NCBI RefSeq assembly: GCF_029338515.1 | Contig: NZ_CP119988.1 | Coordinates: 2,976,001 to 3,040,000 of the forward strand | Direction: 5' to 3' | Source of the DNA: Haloglomus litoreum | Lineage (GTDB): Archaea > Halobacteriota > Halobacteria > Halobacteriales > Haloarculaceae | Length of the DNA stretch: 64,000 nt | In this document: one piece after another, positions 1 through 9,836 of the stretch | Layout: each line of letters starts with the position of its first letter | Position numbering within the stretch: the first letter of the stretch is position 1 | Translations under genes and position numbers: made by a program | Notes under the pieces: generated by a model | What the model saw: only the letters and a program-made list of their open reading frames with translations | What the model was told of the DNA's origin: nothing | Databases searched by the model: none

Positions 1-1
1 C

Positions 2-367
2 GTCGTCGTCGACACCATCCCGGACCTCCTGCTCCGGCCGTACGTCTCCGGGCGCAACCTCCACGTCGGGCTGATCATGTTCGCCTACATCTTCGGGCCG
101 CTGCTGTTCGGCTGGTACGGCATCTTCCTCGGGCCGTTCCTGCTGGTGGTGCTCTACCACTTCGCCTACCTCGTCCTGCCGGAGCTGGTCGACGGCGCCC
201 CCATCCAGCCGGCCGCGGTCGACCCCGGAACGAGCCCGTACGGCCCCGGAGCCGACGCCGCCGAGGGACTGGCGGACGAGCCCAGCGACGACCTGGAGGG
301 GGCCGAATCGAGCGGACGGCACGACGGCGACCCGGCACCGAGTCCGGACGGCGGGACCGAGGAGTGA
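2..367 (+). CDS. AI-2E family transporter, C-terminal end (partial)
   Basis: The gene runs in from the left edge, so its start is not visible. The first ~65 residues match the end of the AI-2E/PerM permease family: a PDLLLRPYVSGRNLHVG stretch followed by hydrophobic helices (FAYIFGPLLFGWYGIFLGPF, then LLVVLYHFAYLVL). The last ~55 residues are a hydrophilic acidic and Pro/Gly-rich tail, common in haloarchaeal members. The family are polytopic membrane proteins; the bacterial AI-2 export role is not established for archaea, so substrate is unknown. The downstream gene is convergent. Confidence 0.8.
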   Translation, partial: VVVDTIPDLLLRPYVSGRNLHVGLIMFAYIFGPLLFGWYGIFLGPFLLVVLYHFAYLVLPELVDGAPIQPAAVDPGTSPYGPGADAAEGLADEPSDDLEGAESSGRHDGDPAPSPDGGTEE

Positions 368-401
368 GCCGGCGGGGACTGACCACGGCTGCCCCGGGCC
401 G

Positions 402-647
402 CTACTCCAGACGGGTGCCGTCCCGGGGACAGTACTCGTGGTCGATCGCACGCGTCCGGTAGCCGCATTCGGGGCAGCTCCGGACCGGCGGCTCGTCGCC
501 GTCGTCGCCACCACGGAAGAGGAACGGGACGAACGGGAGGAGGAGGAACACGAGCAGCGTGTCGAGGTAGACGTACGCGACGACGCTCACCAGCAGGCTC
601 GCGAGGAGACCGACGGCCGCGGTGAGCAGGCGGGAACGCGAGGGCAC
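402..647 (-). CDS. small membrane protein with C-terminal zinc ribbon
   Basis: About 81 residues. An N-terminal hydrophobic stretch (roughly residues 8-45) is long enough for two closely spaced membrane helices. It is followed by a GGDDGDE linker and a compact CPEC...CPRDG zinc-ribbon motif at the end. I chose the GTG at 647 because the open frame continues upstream without a sensible start and a TTTCC-type box lies about 30 nt before this codon. It follows the SBDS gene in the same direction with a 76-bp gap. Function unknown; the ribbon suggests a membrane-tethered binding module. Confidence 0.55.
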   Translation of the reverse strand: MPSRSRLLTAAVGLLASLLVSVVAYVYLDTLLVFLLLPFVPFLFRGGDDGDEPPVRSCPECGYRTRAIDHEYCPRDGTRLE

Positions 648-723
648 GGTCGGCAGGAGGGGCCGAACCCCGGAAACGGTTGCGCTCGCCGGGGGCGGTC
701 CGGTGGCGGCCGGGGCCGCCCAG

Positions 724-1449
724 CTATCGCGTCCCGATCTCGTCCTCGTCCTTGATGACGCGGACGTCGGCCTCGCCGCTGGAGACCTCGTTACAGAGCT
801 CGTAGAACTCGTTCTGGAGTCCGGCGGGGAACTCCAGCACCCCGACCCACCCGCCGTCGGACTGCCACTCCTCGCGCTGCAGGTCACCGAACTCGCGGAC
901 CCGCGCCTGCCCGGACCCGGCGTGGTCGGCGGGCAGCCTGACGGCCATCACGACCTCGTCGAACCGGATGGGGATGACCGGGCGGAGCGCCTCCAGCGCG
1001 TCGTCGACCTGGTTCTCGACGGGCTCCATGGGGTCCACCTTGAACCCGGCCTGCTCGAGCGCGCGCTCGATGCGCTCCGGGGGGTGCGGCGTGTCGTCCT
1101 GCTGGGGGTTGACCGCGTTCCGGACGATGGTGTTGACCAGTTGCTTGTGCTTCTGCTCCTGCATCTCCCGGCGCTGTTCGGCCGTGATCTGGATCTCCCC
1201 GCGCCGGATGACCTCCGGGATGATCTCCAGCGGGTCGGTCGTCCCGAACACCTCCTCCAGCGAGTCCTCCGGCGGGCGGTCACCCCGGGAGGCGTCCTCG
1301 AAGACGTCCTCGGCGGCGATGACGTCGTCCAGCTCGCCCTCGAACTCCTCGCGCTTGATGGCGAGCGCGGCGTCCGGGTCCACCAGCACCTCGAAGCGCT
1401 GGCCGTGTGATTCCAGCCGGGCCGTCACGGCCTCGTCGAGTGATATCAT
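724..1449 (-). CDS. ribosome assembly factor SBDS (Sdo1-type)
   Basis: 241 residues, the usual length for archaeal SBDS. Residues 1-~90 form the N-terminal FYSH domain (MISLDEAVTARLESHG, VLVDPDAALAIKR, FEGELDDVIAAEDVFEDAS). The middle is the helical domain (TAEQRREMQEQKHKQLVNTI) and the end is a ferredoxin-like domain. The family acts with elongation factor 2-like GTPases in releasing the anti-association factor eIF6/aIF6 from new large subunits. A TTTTAA box about 27 nt upstream (around 1476) supports the ATG at 1449 and a leaderless transcript. Confidence 0.9.
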   Translation of the reverse strand: MISLDEAVTARLESHGQRFEVLVDPDAALAIKREEFEGELDDVIAAEDVFEDASRGDRPPEDSLEEVFGTTDPLEIIPEVIRRGEIQITAEQRREMQEQKHKQLVNTIVRNAVNPQQDDTPHPPERIERALEQAGFKVDPMEPVENQVDDALEALRPVIPIRFDEVVMAVRLPADHAGSGQARVREFGDLQREEWQSDGGWVGVLEFPAGLQNEFYELCNEVSSGEADVRVIKDEDEIGTR

Positions 1450-1584
1450 ACCGCCGGCTACGTGGGCGGATGGTTAAAAGGTGTGTCCCCTGTGGCAGCC
1501 GCATCGCGCCCGACCGGAGAGCGGCCGCTACCGGGGAGAGAACGATGGAGGAGTGGGTGGGGACGGGCGGGGACGCGACGGGCG

Positions 1585-4500
1585 TTACAGCGACCCGGTC
1601 GTGTCGTCGACGGTCCCGGTCGTGTCGTCGACGGTCCCGGTCGTGTCGTCGACGGCGTCGCCGATAGGGTCGGTCGAGTCGTCCGTCGAGTCACCGTCGT
1701 CGGAGGTGGTGTCCGAGGAGCCGTCCGACCCGTCGGGCAGCGGGTCGTCGTCACCGCTCAGGGTGTCGTCGCCACCGCTCAGTGGGTCGTCACCGCTGGT
1801 GCTGCCACTGCCCGACGAGGGGGCCCCGCCGACGACGATGTTGCGCGGGTCGCTCCCGCCGAACGTGGTCTCCTCGCTGCGGTACTCGTCGGTGCCGTCG
1901 TCGTCGACGTCCGCATCGGCGATGGCGACACGGGCCGGACCGAAGGTGTAGGAGCCGCTCGACGACGGCGCGTTGGCCGCGTAGTTCCGAGTCACCGGCA
2001 GCTCGCTCTTCTGGACCGTGCCGAAGCTGACGAGGTTGTGGGTGTCGGTCGAATCGACGATCTGGGCGTCGCTCTCGTAGTCGCCGAACCCCTCGAGCAG
2101 GTCCCACTCCTTGGGGACCTTCTCGATGATCTCGCCCTGCTCGACCTCCATCGAGTCGAGCTGGATGTTGACGCGGTTGGTCGCGCCGGGGGTGAACCGG
2201 TCACCGCTGTCCGAGCGGATCCCCTCGGCCGTGAAGGCCGGGAGCTGCTCGGCGATGAAGCTGCCGTCGAACCGGACGTCCGTCCGGGCGTCGAAGCCGT
2301 TGACCAGGCCGGGGACGTTGACGAGCTTGCCGACCACGGCCAGCCGCCGGGTCTGGTCCTTGCCGAGGTCGATGCTGGCGACGCTGCTCTGGGGCTGCTC
2401 CTGCGGGCTCAGGCTGCGGCCGTCCGTGTAGACGGTGAGCTGCACCTGACTGCCGCTGACGCTCTGGCCCTTCGCCAGGATGTTGGGCTCGCCGTGCGGC
2501 CCGGGCTGCTCCAGGTCGTAGACGAAGAAGTCGACCTGGTGACCGCCCGCCGCCATCCCGGCGTCGGTGCCGGTGATGGAGCCGACGGTCATGTCGAAGG
2601 TGACCTCGCCGCGGGTCACGTCGACGTAGCCGGCGGCGGCGCGGGCGTCCTCGGGAACGTCCAGGCCGACCGCGTGGCCGGCGCTGAAGCCGAGGTCGAC
2701 GTCCTCGCCGGGCGCGGCGTCGACCGGCTCGGTGCCGCCACCCTCGGCGACCCAGTTCCGCGTGGCCGCGTCGACGGCCGCGTCCGGGTTGACCCGGCCG
2801 TAGCCCTCGAACGGATCGCGGTCGCCGAACTGGTAGGTCGGCGCCTTCGCGCGGTGGTACGGGGCCGCCGTGAAGGCCGTCTCCGAGGCCGTCGCCAGCA
2901 GGACCTGCTTCAGCCGGAACACGTCGTTGATGCCCGACTCGGCGGGCTCCTCGATGAGGCCCGCGTCCTCCATCGCGTCGGCGACGAGGCCGGCGACGCC
3001 GCAGGTGAACGGCGAGGCCATCGAGGTACCGGCCTTGCCCGTGTACCCCTGCGGCTCGGTGTCCGTGTCGAAGTTCTCGGGGTTCGTGTCGGCCTTCGCG
3101 GCCGTCGCCAGGTCCGTGAGCGTGCCGCCGGGGGCGGTCACGTCGGGCTTCATGTACGTCGTGTTCTCGTCCTCGTCGAGCGCACCGATACCGCCCGAGG
3201 AGTAGGCCGCGATGCCGTCCTTCGGGCCGGTCGCGACCACGCTGACCGCCTCGTCGGCGACCGCGGGGTAGCCGTTCCCGTTGGCGGGCGTCGCGGCGTT
3301 ACCGGCCGCGGCGACCGTCAGGAGGCCCTTCTCCGCCATCGTGCCGATGTCGCTGACGATGCCGGAGGTGTCGAGGGTGCCGCCGGCGACACCCAGTGGA
3401 ACGCCGCCGACCGGACCCCAGGACATGTTGACCGCGCGCATGTTGAACCGCGAGGTGAACACGTCATCCGCGTGGTCCGCCAGGATGGGGACCGGGCCGG
3501 AGAGGCCCTGGAGGCCGACCAGCGAGGTGTTCGGCGCGACGCCGGAGTGGAGCGCGACCTGGTCGTCCTCGACCTGGCCGTCGTCGTCCGTGTCGGCGTA
3601 GATGTCGCGGTCACCGCTGTTCGACGCCGACTCGGGGTCGGTGAACGTCCCGATGCTGTAGGAGTCGATCCGGCCGACGGTGTTGAACCCCTGGCCCAGC
3701 GAGACGGACTCGCCCTGTGCCGAGGCGCCGCTGGGCGTCGAGGCCGCCTGGACCCGGACGATGTAGGATTCGCCCGGCTTCGCCGGGGTCGACGCCACGT
3801 TGTTGTCGTTCGTGCTGGCGTCGGAGGTGATGGTCGAACTCGCGGCGACGCCGGCCACGCCGACGATCTCGATCTCGAGGTTGTCACCGTACGCGGAGGC
3901 GTAGACGCCGGCCTCACCCTGCTCGACCTCGACGACGGCCAGCTCCGAGCCGCCCATCGTGACGGTCGTCGTCCCGCTGTCGGGACCGCTCTCGACCTCG
4001 CGCGCGATCTCGCTGGCGCGGCCGGTTCCGGCCGCGATGGAGGCAACGTGGCTCCCGTGCCCGTTGGGGTCGCGGGGCTTCGCGAGGCTGCCGTACCGGG
4101 CGCCGGCGTCGATCCAGCCGACCGTCTTGTCCGCCGGGCCGCCGAAGTCGAAGGGGCTCTCGGCCTGCGTGAGCTCCCCATCCGGGCCCTCGGGGATGTA
4201 GAAGCCGAGATCCTCGCTCGGGTTGCCGCTCTCCGAGGTGTTCGGGGAGTTCGACGAGTCGACGTAGACTGTCGCGTCGGAGATGGTGTTGACGTATAAC
4301 TCCGCGACGAAGCGGTACGTCGTCGACGGGGCGAGCTTCGCGCCCAGGATGCGCTCCGGGACGCTCCCTGTCGCGGTCCGGCTGACCGTCTCCCACTCCC
4401 CGTTGCCGACGCGCTTGTCCAGCCGGAACTCCAGGTCGTTGGCGTTCTGCTGGCTCGGACTCCAGTCGAGTTCGGCGTTCAGGAACCGCGACTCACCGGG

Positions 4501-4968
4501 GTTCGTGGAGAACTCGACGATGGTGACCTCCTGTCCGGTCGCGAACGTTCCGGGGGTGGCCTGCGCCGTCGCCGGGAAGGCGTCCGGGTTGCTGACGGCG
4601 GCCGACAGCGCGATATCGTAGATAGTCATTCCCTCGCGCTCGCTCTGGTCGACCAGCTTCAGCTCGTCACCCTCGACGATACCCCGGACGCCGTTCCAGG
4701 GGCCGAGGTCGGGGTGCCGGGCGTCGATGCCCGAGTCGTTGATGCCGAGGGTCCGGTTCGGGTTGCCGCGGTAGCCCCGCTTCCAGACCTTCCGCAGTTC
4801 CTGGACACGGGGGTTGGCGAACTTCGCCGCCATCGCCGGGTCGTCGGCCGCTGCCGTACCCGCCGAGGCACCGAGGAGGCCGGCACCGGCAGCCGCGCCG
4901 GCCGCCTTGGTGAAGGTCCGCCGCGACAGTTCGATTCCGTTCGTTTCGGATGAGTCGTCCCCACTCAT
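1585..4968 (-). CDS. Tat-exported S8 (subtilisin-like) serine protease, very large
   Basis: 1127 residues from the ATG at 4968; a longer open frame upstream lacks a signal peptide. Residues 16-41 are a Tat signal (SRRTFTKAAG...). The S8 catalytic triad is visible: Asp78 in GINDSG, His304 in GHGSHVAS and Ser649 in GTSMASP, with the oxyanion Asn557 in AAAGN. The distance from Asp to His is about 226 residues because a beta-rich segment (about 130-250, fibronectin-like in look) is inserted. A second beta-rich insert follows the His. A ~350-residue C-terminal region ends in a Ser/Asp-rich tail with a DDTTGTV repeat. Such halolysin-type enzymes degrade extracellular protein. The tail may be a cell-wall spacer (inference). 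Export folded, via Tat, fits haloarchaea. Confidence 0.88.
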   Translation of the reverse strand: MSGDDSSETNGIELSRRTFTKAAGAAAGAGLLGASAGTAAADDPAMAAKFANPRVQELRKVWKRGYRGNPNRTLGINDSGIDARHPDLGPWNGVRGIVEGDELKLVDQSEREGMTIYDIALSAAVSNPDAFPATAQATPGTFATGQEVTIVEFSTNPGESRFLNAELDWSPSQQNANDLEFRLDKRVGNGEWETVSRTATGSVPERILGAKLAPSTTYRFVAELYVNTISDATVYVDSSNSPNTSESGNPSEDLGFYIPEGPDGELTQAESPFDFGGPADKTVGWIDAGARYGSLAKPRDPNGHGSHVASIAAGTGRASEIAREVESGPDSGTTTVTMGGSELAVVEVEQGEAGVYASAYGDNLEIEIVGVAGVAASSTITSDASTNDNNVASTPAKPGESYIVRVQAASTPSGASAQGESVSLGQGFNTVGRIDSYSIGTFTDPESASNSGDRDIYADTDDDGQVEDDQVALHSGVAPNTSLVGLQGLSGPVPILADHADDVFTSRFNMRAVNMSWGPVGGVPLGVAGGTLDTSGIVSDIGTMAEKGLLTVAAAGNAATPANGNGYPAVADEAVSVVATGPKDGIAAYSSGGIGALDEDENTTYMKPDVTAPGGTLTDLATAAKADTNPENFDTDTEPQGYTGKAGTSMASPFTCGVAGLVADAMEDAGLIEEPAESGINDVFRLKQVLLATASETAFTAAPYHRAKAPTYQFGDRDPFEGYGRVNPDAAVDAATRNWVAEGGGTEPVDAAPGEDVDLGFSAGHAVGLDVPEDARAAAGYVDVTRGEVTFDMTVGSITGTDAGMAAGGHQVDFFVYDLEQPGPHGEPNILAKGQSVSGSQVQLTVYTDGRSLSPQEQPQSSVASIDLGKDQTRRLAVVGKLVNVPGLVNGFDARTDVRFDGSFIAEQLPAFTAEGIRSDSGDRFTPGATNRVNIQLDSMEVEQGEIIEKVPKEWDLLEGFGDYESDAQIVDSTDTHNLVSFGTVQKSELPVTRNYAANAPSSSGSYTFGPARVAIADADVDDDGTDEYRSEETTFGGSDPRNIVVGGAPSSGSGSTSGDDPLSGGDDTLSGDDDPLPDGSDGSSDTTSDDGDSTDDSTDPIGDAVDDTTGTVDDTTGTVDDTTGSL
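1595..1655. repeat. 21-bp tandem repeat, three copies
   Basis: Three head-to-tail copies of a 21-bp unit (CCGGTCGTGTCGTCGACGGT plus one base), the third with a terminal mismatch. The period is seven codons and encodes the repeated TVDDTTG at the C-terminus of the S8 protease, so copy number can vary without a frameshift. Confidence 0.85.
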
Positions 4969-4993
4969 GCTACACTCCGAGCTTCGATAAGGC

Positions 4994-5002
4994 ACTAAAA
5001 AC
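4994..5002 (-). promoter_or_regulatory. TATA-like box for the S8 protease
   Basis: Read on the minus strand this is GTTTTTAGT, centred about 30 nt before the ATG at 4968. It is in the position expected for a leaderless archaeal transcript and supports that start over the upstream in-frame ATG. Confidence 0.45.
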
Positions 5003-5271
5003 GGCTTGTGACAAGACCGTCCAATCCAATCACCGTTGCTAGCCGGCACTTGATGTGTGCCGAGCCGAGAGAGGCGTAAATACCCCCGTCAGAGACCCAC
5101 TCCCGCCCGGTCGAGGACGGGGGCGTTCGTTTGGACGTTTGGACGAACACCTGGTGGACCCGTCAGGTATCCTCGCCGAATGCGCGGTCAATATTTACAG
5201 CCATTCCTCGCGCGCGTAGAACACGCGTTCAGGCCGCTATCGGTCGTGTAGCGGGTTCCGCTGGGCTACAT

Positions 5272-5335
5272 CGACCCGCCCCGCTCACACCACCACAGCC
5301 ACACCGACCCGCCCCGCTCACACCACCACAGCCAC
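5272..5335. repeat. 33-bp tandem repeat, 1.9 copies
   Basis: A unit beginning CGACCCGCCCCGCTCACACC repeats with a 33-bp period; the second copy stops after 31 bp. It is perfect between copies. Being a multiple of three it keeps every reading frame open locally, which explains the spurious ORFs around it. Confidence 0.85.
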
Positions 5336-5537
5336 GCAGGCTGGCGGACTGGTGCTGGCGAGTGCGCGGCCGTCCCGATGACCCGTGGCGATGGTGGTCG
5401 ACGACGTTCGGAACGGGGGGATGCCACTTGTGGGTGGACCGAGCGACGGGGTCCAGTCCCGACGCCCGATGAGCCCGTCAGCCCGTCAATCCCCGGGTCG
5501 TTCATGGTCGTTCGTGGCGTTGCGGCCGCGAGAGCGG

Positions 5538-5546
5538 TACTAATTT
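5538..5546 (+). promoter_or_regulatory. TATA-like box for icd
   Basis: TACTAATTT centred about 30 nt upstream of the icd ATG at 5572, with no Shine-Dalgarno in between, consistent with a leaderless or nearly leaderless mRNA. Confidence 0.5.
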
Positions 5547-5571
5547 GACCCGACCCTTCGTTGAGCCGCCA

Positions 5572-6831
<1,260 letters not shown>

Positions 6832-6955
6832 GCGGCCTCGGCACCGGAGCCAAGCGTTCCCATATTGTCTCCGAACTTGACGATATATATCGGTACTTCG
6901 AGGATAGACTGTAGCCTCGATCCCTTGTCGGAGATATATCCCCTCAGCTGACGCC

Positions 6956-7774
6956 TCAGCAGGTTCGCGGTACGTCGCTCGAGTTCGGCTCGTCGTCGCT
7001 CGCCCAGCCCGGTCGCTCGAGGTCGGGGGCTGTCCCGTCGAAACTGAACGTCGTCCGCGAGGCTGTCGGGCCGTCACCCACCAGGCTGGAGAGCACGTAC
7101 TGGGCGTACGTCCCCCCTCGGGTCAGCTGCCACGAGACGTTCGCCCGGGTGACTGCAGCCGACTCCGCGTCGGCACGGACGGTCCCCGAGACGTCCGTGA
7201 GTCGGTACGTGGCGCCGCTCTCGTACCAGCCGGGTCGTGGTCGGTACGTCGTCACGCCCGAGTCCGTCCCCGTCGCCTCGTACCCGGCGACCCAGAGGTT
7301 GTTGACGAACACCGACGCCGTTCCCGAGACCGGCTCCGTCGTACTGGTCGTTTTGCGCCTGGTGACGAACGTCACGCAGTCACCGTCGCGGGACTCGCGG
7401 AGAAGGCTCACGCGGTCCTGCTCGGCGAGTTGGTCCCGTCGCTGGTCGGCAGCCTCGCCGTCCTCGACGGTGACCCGCCGGTAGACCGGCCCGTCCGGGG
7501 AACGGTACTCCTCGGAGACGACATCACGCTCGACTACGCGCTGGTACCAGGTCCCGTCGGCGGCCACGGCGCCGTCGAACGCGAGTCGTGTCTCTCCATC
7601 CACGGTGATCGCCCCGGTCGCGCTGAACGCGTCCGCCTCGCCAACGGTGAACTTGTCACCGGGTGTCGCGGCGTGTGGCGCGGACGTTGTGAACGGGTAG
7701 GCGACGGAGAGGACGAGGCCGAGGCAGACGGCCGCGAGCACGCCGATGACGAGGGCCGCAGTACGACGACGCAT
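6956..7774 (-). CDS. membrane-anchored or secreted hypothetical protein
   Basis: 272 residues. A single hydrophobic segment near the N-terminus (about residues 6-28, ALVIGVLAAVCLGLVLSVAY) is an uncleaved anchor or a Sec signal without a lipobox. The remainder is beta-rich and acidic, with repeated short strands (VDGETRLAFDGAV, YQRVVERDVVSEEYR), as in haloarchaeal outer-surface proteins of unknown function. Two Cys residues occur, one at the extreme C-terminus. I do not recognise a family beyond that. Convergent with icd. Confidence 0.6.
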   Translation of the reverse strand: MRRRTAALVIGVLAAVCLGLVLSVAYPFTTSAPHAATPGDKFTVGEADAFSATGAITVDGETRLAFDGAVAADGTWYQRVVERDVVSEEYRSPDGPVYRRVTVEDGEAADQRRDQLAEQDRVSLLRESRDGDCVTFVTRRKTTSTTEPVSGTASVFVNNLWVAGYEATGTDSGVTTYRPRPGWYESGATYRLTDVSGTVRADAESAAVTRANVSWQLTRGGTYAQYVLSSLVGDGPTASRTTFSFDGTAPDLERPGWASDDEPNSSDVPRTC

Positions 7775-7955
7775 GACGATTTGCTCGGGACTCGGAGCGC
7801 CGGTGGCTAAACACCCAGGGTCCGTAGCCGTGGCCCGTCCGGACCGGCGCGGACGAACCGCTCGGGCGGCTCCAGGGGTGGGGTGCCACGACGGCGGCGG
7901 AGTACCACGACAGCAGCGGAATAGAGAGCGGCGGAATCGATAGGGAGGGTGTGCG

Positions 7956-8681
7956 TTACTCCAGCGTGAAGCTCTCGTCGCCCGCGAGCACGTGGACCTC
8001 CGCGTTCGAGCCCGTCGCCTTCACCTCGCGGACGAAGTCGTCCGTATCGATCTCGATGGGCGGGAAGGTGTCGTAGTGCATCGGGAAGGCGTGGTCGACG
8101 TCGAGCCAGTCGACGGCGATGGCGGCCTGGGTCGGGCCCATGGTGAAGTGGTCGCCCACGGGGACGGCAGCCGCGTCCGGTTCGAGGTACGGGCCGATGA
8201 CGTCCTTCATCTCGCTCATGAGGCCGGTGTCGCCGGCGTGGTAGAACGTCGTGGAGTCGGGGTCGGACTCCTGTGTCGGCTTCGTGTCGCTGATGATGAA
8301 GCCCGCGGGCATCCCCACGTCGTACTCGTAGCCGGTCATCGCGCCGTTGGTGTGGTCGGCCCGATGCATCGTCACGAAGGCGTCGCCGCACTCGACGGTG
8401 CCGCCGAGGTTCATCCCCATCCCGCCGACGGCGTTCTCGAGGCTCATCTCGTCCTCGACGAACCCGCAGAGCTCCGGGACCGCCACGACCGTCGCGTCCG
8501 GGAACTCGCCGGCGTGGGCGATGTGGTCCTCGTGCGCGTGCGTGAGGAGCAGGTAGTCGGGGTCGTCCACGTCGCTCGGGTCGAGCGAGGTGTGCGGGTT
8601 CCCGAAGAACGGGTCGATGAGGAGGCTCGTGTCACCGACCTGTACGTGCCAGCAGGAGTGTCCGTGCCAGGTGAGTTCCAT
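7956..8681 (-). CDS. metal-dependent hydrolase, UPF0173-like metallo-beta-lactamase fold
   Basis: 241 residues. The N-terminus [10 protein letters not shown] and the [10 protein letters not shown] segment are typical of the UPF0173 group. The zinc motif is LTHAHEDH (His48, His50, Asp52, His53). Further metal ligands follow in [15 protein letters not shown] and MHYDTFPP. The fold hydrolyses a wide range of substrates, and the physiological one is unknown for this group. A GTTAAG box about 30 nt upstream supports the ATG at 8681. Confidence 0.85.
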   Translation of the reverse strand: MELTWHGHSCWHVQVGDTSLLIDPFFGNPHTSLDPSDVDDPDYLLLTHAHEDHIAHAGEFPDATVVAVPELCGFVEDEMSLENAVGGMGMNLGGTVECGDAFVTMHRADHTNGAMTGYEYDVGMPAGFIISDTKPTQESDPDSTTFYHAGDTGLMSEMKDVIGPYLEPDAAAVPVGDHFTMGPTQAAIAVDWLDVDHAFPMHYDTFPPIEIDTDDFVREVKATGSNAEVHVLAGDESFTLE

Positions 8682-8755
8682 GACACGAGCGACTACACTC
8701 GGCTGCGTCTTAACGGTTCAGGGGAGGGACACGTCACCGGGTGACGGGAGGTCGG

Positions 8756-9283
8756 TCAGGAGAGGTCCGCGCCACACGACGGGCAGAAGTTCTCGGTACC
8801 CTGCAGGTCGCTCCCGCAGTCCGGGCAGGTCGGCGAGTCGTCCGGGGGTTCGGCAGCCTCGCGGACGCCCTCCGGCAGGTCCTCGGCGGCCGGGAGGGCC
8901 ACGGCCTCCGCGCCCCGCTCGGGCACCGCGTCGGCGTCGACGAGGTCGGTGTCCACCAGCCGCGCGACGACCGTCGCGACCGCGGCCTCGGCGGCCTCGC
9001 GTGAGTCGGCGTCCGTGACCACCACCTGGCCGGTCCCGAAGACGAGCACCGTCGCCGCGTCGCCCTGGTAGACGACCCCGGGGAACGCATCGGGCTGGTA
9101 GGTGGTGGCCTCGATGCCCAGTTCCAGGGTCGCCATGTTCGTGTCGACCGCGGCATCGAGCGTCAGCGCGAAGACCGGGTCCGCGACCTCCACCTCCGGG
9201 ACGTCGGCGAGGTCGACGCTCGCGAGCCCCTGCACGTCGAGACCGTCGAGGGCGACCAGGAGGCGCGCGCGGTCGGCGGTCAT
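8756..9283 (-). CDS. single TBP-like half-repeat fused to a zinc ribbon
   Basis: 175 residues. Residues about 35-105 resemble one repeat of a TATA-binding protein: ATTYQPDAFPGVVYQ parallels the YEPEQFPGLVYR of TBP, and TVLVFGTGQVVVTDADS parallels its IFGSGKMVCTGAKS strand, followed by the REAAEAAVATVVARL helix. Full TBP has two such repeats; only one is present, and helix 1 is shortened. A linker leads to a C-terminal ribbon, CPDCGSDLQGTENFCPSC. Possible roles are a DNA- or protein-binding regulator of basal transcription, or a dimer mimicking TBP; this is inference. The ATG at 9283 has a TTTGG box ~26 nt upstream. Divergent from the GNAT gene. Confidence 0.65.
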   Translation of the reverse strand: MTADRARLLVALDGLDVQGLASVDLADVPEVEVADPVFALTLDAAVDTNMATLELGIEATTYQPDAFPGVVYQGDAATVLVFGTGQVVVTDADSREAAEAAVATVVARLVDTDLVDADAVPERGAEAVALPAAEDLPEGVREAAEPPDDSPTCPDCGSDLQGTENFCPSCGADLS

Positions 9284-9370
9284 GGGGATGGGTGCGGCCG
9301 GATGGGCCAAAGGCGTGCCGCTTGCCGTGGCGGACGGGGCAGTTTTGTCCGGGGGCGCCGTGCCCCCGCC

Positions 9371-9823
9371 ATGAGCGACCAGCGCGTCGAACGCGTCGCC
9401 GACGAGGCGGACCTCGACGCCGCCATCGACGTCCGTCACGAGGTGTTCGTCGAGGGGCAGGGGGTCCCACCCGAGCGCGAACTGGACGGCCGCGACGACG
9501 AGGCCACCCACTTCCTCGCCCGCGACGGCGACGAGGTGGTCGGGACCGCACGCCTTCGCGAGTACCACGACGGCGCGGGCGAGGAGCCCCGGACCGCGAA
9601 GGTCGAGCGGGTCGCCGTCCGCGAATCCCGGCGCGGCGAGGGCTGGGGGGCCCGTATCATGCAGGCGGTCGAGGAACACGCCCGCAAGGCGGGCTACGAG
9701 CGTGTCTACCTCCACGCGCAGGTCCCCGTGGTCGCGTTCTACGAGCGACTCGGCTACGAGGCCCACGGCGAGGAGTTCGAGGACGCCGGCATCCCGCACC
9801 GCGAGATGACGAAGTCGCTGTGA
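9371..9823 (+). CDS. GNAT family N-acetyltransferase (ElaA-like)
   Basis: 150 residues, a single GNAT domain. The N-terminal AAIDVRHEVFVEGQGVP and HFLARDGDEVVGTARLR strands look like the ElaA group. The acetyl-CoA loop is RRGEGWGARIM, and the C-terminal AFYERLGYEA is the usual last beta-bulge. It transfers acetyl from acetyl-CoA to an unknown amine. ATG 9371 follows a CAGTTTTG box by ~26 nt. It is convergent with the nucleoside phosphorylase, only 13 bp apart. Confidence 0.85.
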   Translation: MSDQRVERVADEADLDAAIDVRHEVFVEGQGVPPERELDGRDDEATHFLARDGDEVVGTARLREYHDGAGEEPRTAKVERVAVRESRRGEGWGARIMQAVEEHARKAGYERVYLHAQVPVVAFYERLGYEAHGEEFEDAGIPHREMTKSL

Positions 9824-9836
9824 GCGTGCCGTGCCG

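Larger units (their letters stand above)
4969..5571. other. divergent intergenic region, 600 bp
   Basis: Lies between the divergently transcribed protease and icd genes. It holds the two promoters (near 4998 and 5542) and the 33-bp tandem repeat at 5272-5335. I see no convincing gene: the short open frames here repeat the same peptide in several frames because of the tandem repeat, and lack promoters. Confidence 0.6.

Noticed and set aside
1595-1655. Possible CRISPR because of regular 21-bp repeats
   Set aside because: The units are head-to-tail without spacers and encode the protease tail. No cas genes and no spaced repeats exist anywhere in the window.
1462-4299. 945-residue open frame on the plus strand
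   Set aside because: It is antisense to the S8 protease, Arg/Gly/Val/Asp-rich with no family motif; a GC-rich shadow.
5266-5505. 79-residue minus-strand frame with a repeated WLWWCERGGS
   Set aside because: The peptide repeat is forced by the 33-bp tandem repeat, and other frames are equally open. No promoter or start context.
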